64,000 bases of DNA, taken from Hysterium pulicare CBS 123377. Lineage: Eukaryota > Ascomycota > Dothideomycetes > Hysteriales > Hysteriaceae. The stretch covers positions 22,732 through 86,731 of the forward strand of contig AJFK01000353.1 in assembly GCA_000467715.1 (NCBI GenBank), written 5' to 3'. Made by a program: the position numbers and the translations under genes. Numbering within the stretch: position 1 is the first letter of the stretch; every line of letters begins with the position of its first letter. Positions 1 to 9,945 of this stretch are shown in pieces. A model generated the notes under the pieces. That model did not search any database. It worked only from the letters and a program-made list of their open reading frames with translations, and was not told where the DNA came from.

Positions 1-618
1 TCCTTGTTTAGCCGTCTGCAGAGGAGGTTATGTCAGGGGGGTGACCCGCCCAAGAGTGACTTACGAAGCCTTCCTGTAGGGTCTTGTAGCATTCTTGTCT
101 GCGTATAGACGACAGCTTCCTCGTCCTGACCGCTCTGAGTTGTCCCACGTGACATGAACGGAGGTTGCAGTGTCGATTGCTCCTCCCCTGTAGATGGACC
201 TGCTGCAAATTGCTGTAGAGATCTGGCAGCGGCTTCCCGCTCGTCGGCGGCTTTAAGGGGCTCTTCATGTTTATTGCGAGGCCCCGAATTGAAGTCCGAT
301 GCCGTGAAGCTCTGTCGATGATGAGATGGGGAAGAAATTCGCACTTGACGTGGTTGCGGCGAATGTGATGCATGTCCATTCAGGGGACTATCGTCTACTG
401 CAGGTAGGCTGTTATTACTGTCATACAGCGTCTCTCCATTTTCAAGCGTTCGTTTCTTCGGTGGTCGGCCATCGGAAGGTGATTCAGCATCTCGATCAGA
501 ATAGATGCAGGTAAATTTGCGCTATATCATATAAGTCCACCATACCTCAAAAAGTCATCTTTTCGGAGTGCTACCTTCTCGCAAGTATTACAGGGGCAAA
601 GGCCATTACACTTGAAAG
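1..618 (-). pseudogene. Zn2Cys6 zinc-cluster transcription factor, truncated fragment
   Basis: Reading leftward, one short exon (618-575) and a longer one (521-65), joined over a 53-nt intron (donor GTAGCA, acceptor TATAG), encode the second half of a fungal binuclear zinc cluster: KCNGLCPCNTCEK then RKFTCIYS, giving C-x5-C-x2-C-x6-C. A basic patch (GRPPKKR) follows, and near residue 165 the motif RMLQDPTGRL, which in this family sits just before the fungal regulatory domain. Two things are wrong. I cannot find the first Cys pair upstream: the acceptor before exon 1 has its CTAAC branch sequence touching the AG. After DPTGRL both possible continuations end at once: unspliced, a TGA at about 33; spliced over 64-16 (GTAAGT...CTGCAG), a TAA within 15 bases. 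The regulatory domain is therefore missing inside the window. A nuclear DNA-binding regulator was the likely ancestor; the target is unknown. Confidence 0.55.
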
Positions 619-1270
619 CTGTTAGGCGATTGCATATAAGAATACAAATAATAACTTATACAACAGGCTTATTCTATTGGTGAATCTGGTGGCAAGGTTC
701 ACAATGGATGTCACAGATTCGGGGAACCTGGGCGGCACATTGACCTCGTGATGACTCTTCTTGCTGTCCGAGTAGACCGTTTGAGTTCAGTATTGTGATT
801 GTAAAGGAATATCCAGCCCTCAGCGGACGTCGCATCTGTCGTCCACATAGCTGTCTGTTGTTGAAGGGGTAGGAAAAAGGAAACCCAGATTCAACAAATT
901 ATCGCACCCATTGTGGACGACATGTAGATTGAAGACACTGTAGGGAACTAAAAAGACTCGCCTTTTGCTTTCGTCGCTTACAACTTTCACAGGCTTGAGC
1001 AGTTCGTTGTCTTTGATCTGGTGGGACTTTGGGTCGAGTCATGGCACCAATGTATGCGGTCCTCAAAATCTCCCGATGGGCGTCGGATGAGAAGCGGATA
1101 CGGCGGCAAGAGCACGGTCAAGGTACAATGTTGCTGAAGCGCAGTCGGTGTGATACTAGGCCACTAATGTGGGTAAATGCAGCCGCATGGAGGAATTTGA
1201 ATGTACGAAATGTGGTGGTGGTCGGATCCCACCATGGCCAGCTTTTCTGAGGTGCGGTAAGTCTTGTCAA
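619..1270. other. Gene-free stretch
   Basis: No reading frame with coding character was found. The minus strand near 620-760 should hold the missing N-terminus of the zinc-cluster gene, but no intact first Cys pair could be joined to it. Confidence 0.4.
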
Positions 1271-1612
1271 TTCGTGACAGGGCCGTGCACGTAATAGAAA
1301 AGAGTATGTAGGTACGTACCTAAATAAGTCTCGTGGCTCCAACAATATATCGTGAACGGCACAGCCTGTGGCTCTAGGATATGTCTGCCTCTATCAACTG
1401 CCGTGCTGGATGTCTACATAGATCATGTGGGCTCGGTGAAGGCCATCAGAGCCAGTTGCCCTCTTGAAGCCTATCCAGAAGGGTGCTTATATACAAGTCT
1501 GTGCACGTATGGATCTCAGAAAGGTTTAGGCCTCCAAGCAAATACGCGAACCCTTCCTCGGCCCTTTACTGCTACTATATGAGACTAATAGGTGCACCAT
1601 CCGACGGAGCTT
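1271..1612 (+). repeat. Dispersed repeat, copy A
   Basis: This segment aligns by eye with 53761-54080 in the same orientation. Shared blocks in the same order include CTGTGGCTCTAG, AGATCAT, GCCAGTTG, ATCCAGAA, a TATACAA...CCTGTGCA-like block, GGTTTA and CAAGCAA-ATACGC. The best-matched core is about 1281-1550. Identity looks moderate with small insertions and deletions, so the copies are old. It has no open frame and no visible terminal repeat, so its class (solo LTR, SINE or MITE fragment) is not settled. It lies 200 bp upstream of the CoA-transferase start. Confidence 0.6.
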
Positions 1613-1819
1613 CAACAGCCCTAACCGCTCCCCAATTGATTAGCTATTATCGGCACCATGCCTTCGGACATGCAGAACATGCTTGAGACCGTTTTCCGCC
1701 GGTCTCGTTCCGACCCTCCTGCTCTGCCTTTCCGGTCTTTCTTACTATGATATTTGACTAACTTCCTGTATGTTGATTCTTCTCAACTGTTAAAGCTTCC
1801 TAGCTCTATCGATTTAGAT

Positions 1820-3692
1820 ATGGTCACTACAGGAGAGTTCAGCAATGGCGTCAACGAGGCACTGTCCGTGTCAGCAAGCAACGATACCAATGGAGTCAAG
1901 GGGAATAGCTACTCCATGGCTCAGGAGACCCGGACGGCGCTTCAATTCCTATTGAACCGTATCGACGGACAAATACCAGCAGAATGCTATCCAAAGATTG
2001 CGGAAGTTAAGTTAACAACCGCCAACACGGGGAGTCCTTATTTCCCTTGCCCATTGAAACAGACGGAAGCTACATCGGCTCTCAAGGCGGTAGAAGCTGG
2101 TGTTGCCGCGGCAATTGCAGATCTAGCATATGGGCAACAAGAGCGCGAGATTGTCATTGACCTTGAACGAGCGTCTGCTTTCCTGTTCTCGACCTACCTA
2201 GCTACAGTAGGGGGGATGAATAAGGCGCACCCGGAAGTAAAGAAAAGATTAAAGGGTAAGCATAGTTTGAAACCATTATAGCCACCTCTCTAATAGCAGC
2301 ATATAGACACCGACCTTCTTCAAGCACAGTCGAACCTCTATCGACGCTTATCTGCAAACCTCTACGAAACGAAAAATCCCGGCGAGTATTTCCACTTACA
2401 TGGTTCCCTTGAGGCTACAACAGCTTTAAACATGATCGGATTAGAAGGTCATCGGCCGGACATGACAGATTACAATGAATGCATAAGGCTTATCGAAGCT
2501 CATGTCAAACAATACACAGCAGTTGAGCTAGAGGCGATGAACGCAAAGGCAAAGCAGGCTGGAGTAACGTGCATGAAGTGGGAGGATTTTCAGAAAACCA
2601 GCCATGTAAGAAAAGGGACTCCTATACAAGCATCTCATAATCTAAATTTTTTAGGGTCAGGAACTCATTCGCGAACCCCCTTGGAGAGTGGAAACATTAG
2701 AGACATCCTCACCCCCTATCTCCTTTCCCATGAGTTCCTCCAAAGCCCCAGCGCCACAAATCTTATCTGGAATACGAGTACTAGAACTGTGTCGTATTAT
2801 CGCGGGTCCTGCAATGGGTCGTGGTCTTGCCGAGTACGGTGCCGATGTAATCAAGATCACAAGTCCACAGCTCAGTGATGTGCCCTTCTTCCAAGTCGAC
2901 GGAAACATAGGAAAACACGCCGCAGACCTCGATTTGCGGGACCAAAATGATCGCAAAACATTTGAAGACCTTCTGCAATCAGCAGATGTCATTCTTGACG
3001 GCTACCGACCTGGTTCATTGGAACGGCTGGGTTATGGACCACGGCAGATCATCCAACTGACCAAGCATCGCCAGCGTGGTATCATCTATGTTGCTGAAGA
3101 CTGTTTTGGGCATGTAGGGCAGTGGGCTTCACGGCCTGGATGGCAACAGATTGCCGATTGCGTGACAGGCGTAGCATGGTATCAGGGACTCAGCATGGAA
3201 CTGGATGAACCCGTCGTTCCACCTTTCCCGATGAGTGACTACGGCACTGGATGCATGGGCACGATTGCAGCGCTCGTCGGTCTTTATAAGAGGGCCAAAT
3301 TTGGTGGCAGCTATTTCGGCACGACGTCGCTCTGTCAATACGACATCTACCTCATCCAGTTAGGCTTATATCCAGAGGAATTGATGGCACAACTAAGACA
3401 AGAGCATGATGCCGAGTTCTTCCAATTACGCCACCATGACTCTGTTGACGAGGTAGGCAAGCGGGCGTTAAAGACGATGCGAAGGGTCCATCCGGAATTG
3501 TTTGATAAACGCCACATGCAGGAATGCTTCAGCCGCGGATTTAATGCTCCGGTGAGATCTGTGAAGCCTGTAGTCAACGTTGAAGGAACTTGGAACGGCT
3601 TTCTAAGAAGCTCGAGACCTAACGGCTTCGATGCACCGTCGTGGGAGGGTTGGGAAGTTGATGAAGACATGCTAAATGAAGGTCAAATTTAA
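1820..3692 (+). CDS. CoA-transferase family III (CaiB/BaiF) protein
   Basis: Three exons (1820-2255, 2307-2605, 2655-3692) joined over introns of 51 and 49 nt (both GTAAG donors) give 590 residues. The family moves CoA between carboxylic acids or racemises 2-methylacyl-CoAs. The signature is in exon 3: GIRVLELCRIIAGPAMGRGL, then AEYGADVIKI, a GK-x-LDLR-like segment (AADLDLR) and DVILDGYRPGSLERLGYG. The N-terminal 250 residues form a second, weaker half, and full length with two halves is usual for the fungal members annotated as alpha-methylacyl-CoA racemase-like. The ATG at 1820 is chosen because the more upstream open frame has only a TTG. Substrate is not predictable. It stands alone; upstream lies repeat copy A. 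Intact, no lesion seen. Confidence 0.85.
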
Positions 3693-4632
3693 AGATAGTT
3701 AAAACAGATTCTGATTTATATGCTGCTTTCCGAATCCCCCTCAGGCTGACACCTTACTTTGAGGACTTTAACCGAGCCCAAATCGGCTTTGTAGGCTGAT
3801 GGTAAAGTAAGTAGTAGGCGGAGACTCACCCTCCGTAAACCAACGAACTAACGCACAAAACGTGCGACCTGCTCGACCGAAACCTCGTTTGAGGAAGAGT
3901 CACGAATCATTCTCCAGAGTGTAGAATCGTTATTCATTTCATTTAATGTGGCGGAGCCAGCCCAGAGCATGCATTTAACTCTGGGTTCATTCCTACCGAA
4001 AGCTTCATTGCGAAAACATGAAAAAGGCAACCCACGCTGTCGTACGCCAGAGGTTAATGCTATAAGCAAAAACCATGCTAAAAGAAAAGGGGTGTCGTAA
4101 GTAAAACGAGTGTCTTGACATGGCTTGCTCATAAACGAAGGGATCGAGGGCTTGTGGAAGAGGTTATATAAACGAGCGTCATGCAGGTGAGTGGTGTAAG
4201 ATGCATTCGCCTAAATGGACAAGATAACTGAAAAGTTTGTGATTGAATAACATCATATACAAAGAACCGTCATAAAACAGACCAGCTCATGTTCCCAACG
4301 CAGCGGGAGAGTGAGGTTCTGATATCTCGTAGTTATAGTAGTAATTCATCATGCAGAACAGAAATACAAGTAAAGAATCGAGGTTTGGGGGGGTCAGTGC
4401 AAAAAAATAATAGCAGGAAAGCAAAACTCCATAAAACACCAGTGGGTCTCGACTCCGGGTATGGAGGAGGTGGGAAGGTAAGGCTCAATCGCCAATACTC
4501 ATCCCTCTGTTCCCATGTATTTAGTTCATTCGTTCGTGGGTTCTCGATATCCAGTGACCCTTTCCCATAACTAGTCCAGCCATTTCTATACTACCTTATC
4601 CTGACTAGAAAGCCCTTTCAAATCGACAACAA
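3693..4632. other. Convergent 3' intergenic region
   Basis: Shared 3' flank of the CoA-transferase and the J-domain gene, which converge here. Only short chance frames are present and no repeat or RNA gene is recognised. Confidence 0.5.
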
Positions 4633-6573
4633 CTAGTAAGCAAAGGTCTCGTGCTTCCTCAACATCGGTCTCGAGTCAACAGGGATAGTTCTCTCCCGAG
4701 GCCGGCTCCAATTGACATCCTCAGGCCCGTATTTCTTGCCGAAGCTGACTTGATCGGGATCGTAACTCGAGGGCTGTCGGGAACGCCTCGTATACTCGGA
4801 ATCCATTTCTCCAAAGAGTTTATGATCACGATCACGATCACGATCACCGTGACCTCGACGTTCTGGGCTAACGCGCATAGTCGCCGAACGTCCCATTGGG
4901 GGAGGTGGAACGGTGAGAGGAGTCGATCGGGGTGGAGGCACAGCCGGAGGGTACCGAGGTGCTGACGATGTAGATATCGTCCTGTTCGCACCCATTGGGG
5001 GGCGACCCAACGGCGATGGCGAACGTTGCCTGTGGCGTTCTGGCTCGCGAATAATAGTTCGGTGACCGTTTGCCACAGCAATATCCTCGGGGGTCAAGCT
5101 AACTCCACCGCCAGAGGTTGGGTAGTGGTAGACCTTCTTCGTAGAGGATGGTATTGTAGGATAAGTGTTTTCGGGAGTACCTGGACTTGAATAGCCGGAA
5201 TCATGCGGTAGGGCGCTCTCGGCATTGCGTAGGTTTGAGGGTCGGACAGGCTTCGCCTCCTTTTTGCTAGATGAGGTGGTGTGAACTGAAGGCATGGTTT
5301 CGGATCGGCGGAAAGTGGGAGTTGGTGAAGTCTCGCGTCGGTCATAGCTGCTCTCAGTGTAGGAACGCGCTGGTGCGGCGCGTGGGACCGTCTTGATTTC
5401 TGCTGGTGATGAGGTGGAGTGCTTAAAAGGTGGAGGCGACCTATCACTATCCCATTCAACAATCTCGGGGAAAGTGTTCTTTCGATCCCTACGACTGTCT
5501 CGACCCGATGACATTGGTCGGGACTCACGCTCACTTGGGCGAGCAGATGATCGTCGAACGGCTTCTGGTCGGTCTCGTTTGGCGGAACGAACCTCATAGT
5601 AGTCAGGACGGGCATCGCGCGATGAACTCGTCCTGCTTGGTGATGGACGAGTATCCTGATCCGTGGAAGCTTTAGCATGTTTGATGTAGTGCTTGACACC
5701 ATTCTCCAAGTCGCTCAGCTTCCTCTGACGATAGTCGGGGCCGTCGAAGTCATCACGCTCACGATCTTCACTGCGACCATGTCGCCGTGGTACCGATTCT
5801 TCAAATGAGCGGCGAGCATCATCGGCTTTTCGTCGAGCTTCGGCTGCCGCCCGCCTCGCTTCTTCCTTCTCGGCGGCCTCCTGCTGCTGTCTCTTGGCCT
5901 CATCAGTTCGCCTCTTGTACTCTGCTTCATAACGTGCTTTCTCATCACTGTCCGACTCATCGTCAATATAGACGAATCGGTGCGAGCGATCTCTCCGCTC
6001 TTCTTTATCTTTTGATTTCTTCGCGTCCGACCTTGTCCTGTCGGTTGCCGGCCTTGTGACCTTGATCGGCTCTTTCTCTGGGCGTGAGGTGCGTGTTGCC
6101 GAACTACGTTTTGGGTAAGTATCATACGAGGAGTCGTATTTGCGTGAAGATGATCTATCGTCATAGTATCTATCATCGTCGTACGACTTGGAGGGTTTGC
6201 GTTCCTCGTAGCGTGCGGGTCCTCGGGTACCAAAAGTCGCTCCACCTGGCGCAGCTGTGCGAATATCATAGTGTGTAGTTCGAACTTCTACGTTAGGGCT
6301 ACTGCCTGATCTTGCTAGTTTCTCTTTCCGTAATTCTGCTAATCTGACTTCGGCATCGTAGGTGGCTCGTTTATTCTCGTCGCCGATGATCTCGTAAGCT
6401 TGCTGAATCTTGTGGAATTCTTCCTGTTTCTGCTGCTTGAGTGACTCATCGGTGACCTTATCTGGATGACATTTTAGAACCAGCTTTCGGTACGTCGATT
6501 TGATGGCTTGCGCATCCGCATCCTTGGACACTCCTAAGGCGGCGTATGGGTCTGGTGGTAATGGCTCGGCCAT
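4633..6573 (-). CDS. J-domain (DnaJ/Hsp40) protein with long disordered tail
   Basis: An uninterrupted frame of 646 residues begins at the ATG at 6573. Residues about 8-75 form a J domain with the conserved DPYAALGVSKDA start and the HPD tripeptide at 36-38, which stimulates Hsp70 ATPase activity. There is no Gly/Phe linker, zinc-finger or C-terminal substrate domain, so it is a type III (class C) J protein. The rest is Arg/Ser/Asp-rich with a charged Ala/Glu/Lys segment near 215-260 that could form a coiled coil, and many Pro/Ser stretches. It ends with an RDRDRD run written by a GATCAC repeat. The unusually long 5' leader region (to about 7.2 kb) is pyrimidine-rich on the coding strand. Which Hsp70 it serves is unknown. 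Confidence 0.85.
   Translation of the reverse strand: MAEPLPPDPYAALGVSKDADAQAIKSTYRKLVLKCHPDKVTDESLKQQKQEEFHKIQQAYEIIGDENKRATYDAEVRLAELRKEKLARSGSSPNVEVRTTHYDIRTAAPGGATFGTRGPARYEERKPSKSYDDDRYYDDRSSSRKYDSSYDTYPKRSSATRTSRPEKEPIKVTRPATDRTRSDAKKSKDKEERRDRSHRFVYIDDESDSDEKARYEAEYKRRTDEAKRQQQEAAEKEEARRAAAEARRKADDARRSFEESVPRRHGRSEDRERDDFDGPDYRQRKLSDLENGVKHYIKHAKASTDQDTRPSPSRTSSSRDARPDYYEVRSAKRDRPEAVRRSSARPSERESRPMSSGRDSRRDRKNTFPEIVEWDSDRSPPPFKHSTSSPAEIKTVPRAAPARSYTESSYDRRETSPTPTFRRSETMPSVHTTSSSKKEAKPVRPSNLRNAESALPHDSGYSSPGTPENTYPTIPSSTKKVYHYPTSGGGVSLTPEDIAVANGHRTIIREPERHRQRSPSPLGRPPMGANRTISTSSAPRYPPAVPPPRSTPLTVPPPPMGRSATMRVSPERRGHGDRDRDRDHKLFGEMDSEYTRRSRQPSSYDPDQVSFGKKYGPEDVNWSRPRERTIPVDSRPMLRKHETFAY
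4824..4847. repeat. Coding microsatellite (GATCAC)4
   Basis: Four perfect GATCAC hexamers lie inside the J-domain protein gene and encode alternating Arg-Asp near its C-terminus. The length is a multiple of three per two residues, so copy changes would keep the frame. Confidence 0.9.
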
Positions 6574-8664
6574 GGTGTGTGAAGGGTGGGAGGATGACGA
6601 TGAAGGACGAAGGCAGGCTCAAATATATGGAAGGAAGTATTTGGAAGGTCGCTCCTGGAGGAGGTGCAGGAAGCACATGCAGAATCGATTCGATGTGAAT
6701 GAACGGCGATGTCCGATTTGTGGACGGTGATGGTGGCAATTGCTGTGCTGGCGTGGGTGGTAACTATCGTGATTTAAGTAGTAATGAACGACGACGACTG
6801 GCGTCGCTATGCTGGGGGTTGGTTGGTAAGTGATGAGTGAAGTGATGTTGCTGGCTTTGCGTGGGGAGAAGTCGGGTCCGTGGTCGGTGCTTCGGTGAGT
6901 GACGGACGTGTAAGGACCTGGCCGTCCGTACCTGAGAGGATGCGGACGAAGATGTGGAATGCGGGAGAAGGCCGGCGATGGTCGTGGCAAACCGGTGCGG
7001 AAAGAGTCTGAGCAGTCTCGTAATCACTCTGGTGAACTTCGCATCGAGTGCCGGTCGCAGAAGTCGACGATGGAAGACAGGAGGCTGTGTTTTGTTTTGG
7101 TCACGGTGGTCTCTGCTGCTGGGCCGCCTCTGTTTGTGGTCGATGTTGCGGTGAAAATCGGTAGCTAGTTCTACGTCACTCACCGCGAGTTTGGCAGACG
7201 TTTCAGTGTGGCCGTTCAGGAACAACTGCAAAGCGGGAATGGCCTCGACTAATTAAACCTCTGGCACGAAGGTGTCGCAGAATGAAGAAATAAAAGGCAG
7301 CAAAGCGCACTGCCGGGTTTCTGGGTAATATGTGCTGCTCCAGGCAAGCAAGCTGATGGCGCAGGACTTAAAGATAGCCTTCCCTCATCAACAGGGCTGG
7401 GGGATGTGCGATGGATCGGGAAGCATGCAGCACAGAGCAGCGCTTGACTTTCGAGAAAGAAGAAGAAAGCGAAGCGTCGGGCTTCACAACCTCAGCACCA
7501 TTGGATTTCCGCCCAGCTGCTGATGCAAGCGTGCTGCGATGAGCGCACGCAGAGCACATGAGCGGACTGTCTTGGTGTTGATGTCTACTGGCTGGAGGCC
7601 CGCCTGGCTTCGATACCGCCCAGTCTCCAGAAAGGCCTCTTTTGTCACTACTCGTGCCCAAGCCACAGGACGAATCGCGCAAGCCGCTGTGCCGGACGCT
7701 GCATCCACCCTCGCAAGCGGTTAGAAACACATCGCCAATCAACTTCAATCACAGTCAAGACGGCCGTTTGGGACCTACAGGAGTGCACATCTCGCCGACG
7801 ATCCAGAAGCCGTGCAGCATCAATAGACGATTCAGGTCCCTCTCAAAGCGTAACCGAAGCACCCTGTGGAGAAGCCCCCAAGATCAGTCCGCAAGACATG
7901 GCCCTAGGGGAATCCATGAGGCCGGAGCGGTTTGAAGGATGCCCACGTTGTTCTCACCTCACCATCACAAGCCCCCATCACGGACAAGGCAAAGTCCGCA
8001 CACTTTGTCCCCGTTGTGTGACCGAGTGCTGAACGTACGATTCAATACAGGGGCAGTACTGTGCATATCGACTGAGACCGTCTCCTCTAACGCCACGGGG
8101 CTATCCCACGGCTTTCCAGAGCCAGACAGCCAGAGAGAGAGAGTGCGAAATCCATTGCCTATTGCTATTTGGTGGTTACATGCTCGCCTCTGCCTTACTC
8201 TATCCTAGGCTCTGAGTGATCGCCTCACAATTTTCCACACTTGCTCCCCGAGCTTCCCCAGGACCTGCCAGGCAACCATATTTGCTCAACTCGATCCGGC
8301 CCGTGTGCTAGAGAGATGCACGCCGTCAGTGGTTGGATAAGGGGCGCGGTAAAGTTGCGGGGCATTCTGTGCGGAAGCGGGGCAATATCGCAAGGTTACC
8401 GCAGAAGGCGATGCCAATCACAGCCACGAGCCCCCCAAACTCCGTAACGCCCCATCCGTTTCCGTCTGGGCGTTGCTGTTCAACGTGTGAGGGTTTGATT
8501 GACCAGAAGCAGACATGGACGTTGACGGCACCGGACCAGCAAACTTTGACACGGAGACACAATGAGATCATTCAACTTGTTATGTGTAGCGTTGTATGCA
8601 GACTGCTACATCATTGAGCACGCCTCCGCAAGGAAAGCTTCAGATGGCCATGCAAATCTATGAT
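6574..8664. other. Intergenic region, leader and promoter of the J-domain gene
   Basis: The part nearest 6574 is CT-rich on the minus strand, as expected of a fungal leader. Several open frames of 60-155 codons on both strands begin at non-ATG codons or lack any recognisable motif; I treat them as chance. No gene seen between 7.2 and 8.66 kb. Confidence 0.5.
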
Positions 8665-9945
8665 CTACTGCCATACTGGAAGGTCAATGTCTACGACAAT
8701 CGGCTTATTAAACAGCTTTGGCCCCTTTCTACCACGGCCTGTCAGGAAAGATGCATTGACCATACAAGTCTCTCTCGCTCCCATCCTTTTTCCCGCAGCC
8801 TCGACGTCAGGCAATGAACTTACGCCTTCTTCATTCGCATCTTGTAAGAAGACGCCTTTTCTTCGTAAGGCAGAATCACGAGTGGTAGGCCGAGGGCACT
8901 CGAAATGACCCCCACTCCTCAACTCGGAAGAAGTAGGGTTGAACGGGATGCGACGTGTTTGAGGTCCATCATTTGCAATCGGATGCCTTCCTTTCGATGT
9001 CAAATCGACCAACGATTGTTTATTATTTCCAATCCCCGGATCGGACCATAATTCAGTCCTTTCCTCTTGAAACTGACCTTCAGAAACATCCAGATTCCAT
9101 CTCACTCGTTCCACCCCTCTCGCTTCATGGATATGTCCAAACACAGCCATACTGGGGCGTACGCGCCATAGTGCCTTGCGAAGAGCCTCACAACCCGACA
9201 TGTCTTTAGTGCTTGTAGCACAGTGATGCCTTGGCGGAGTATGTGTGATAACAATATCTGTATCCAGTGGAATGGTATCCCATATCTTCACTGCATCTGC
9301 TTCTTGGTATTGAAATGCCCAAGTAGCATATGCTGGGGAACATGGACTCCCAAACACCGTAAAGTATGTATGAGGACCAGTCGGTGACCGTAGGTAGATT
9401 GCAGCAGGCTCGTGCCTCAGGTATGTAATAGAGGGAGACCCCAAAAAGAGGCTCTGGCATTCCTCCGGGTTTTGAGGCTGGGGGTATCGCCATAAGGCGC
9501 CCTGCTTGCGGAAGAATTCGCTGTCGAGGGTTATGTCGTGGTTTCCTAAGGCAATTCGATTAGTAAATAGATGACTAAAGACATAACTAGACTCGGTACA
9601 GGCATATAGCTTTTGAATAGGGTGCATGTATGGAGCCTATCCGGAACATGGTATTACAAGTAGATGTTGTTCTGTAGAGAGGTTGGAAAACAGTTCATCT
9701 CGCCAAGTTACAAATCATGAAGCTCGGAACAGTATACCAGCAATAACAATTTTGGCTTCGAAATTCGCATTCTCCAACCAAGCTACGGTCTTGCGAAGTT
9801 CTGTGATGCTGCCTTGATTGGATAGGTCCCCAGCATGAATCAGTACATCACCGTGAGGAAGCTTCGGGGTTTGATTGTGGGTGTCTGAGATGCAGACGAA
9901 GCGAGTCTTTCGCATATGCGGGAATGCAGTACATTGAGATGTCAT
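8665..9945 (-). CDS. Calcineurin-like metallophosphoesterase
   Basis: Two exons (9945-9738 and 9545-8665) joined over a 192-nt intron give 362 residues. The join restores the metal-binding motif GNHD (residues 70-73), whose Gly is split by the intron. The other family motifs are present in order: ISDTHN with Asp21 and His23, GDVLIHAGDLS, an ITHTPP segment, and GHIHEARG. All ligands for the two-metal centre are intact, so an active phosphoesterase or nucleotidase is likely; the substrate is unknown. The family is common in ascomycetes as single-domain cytosolic proteins. The C-terminal 100 residues are Arg/Ser/Pro-rich and not part of the fold. A second in-frame ATG 30 nt downstream (MRKTRF) is an alternative start. 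The intron is long for this genome but the phase fits. Confidence 0.85.
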
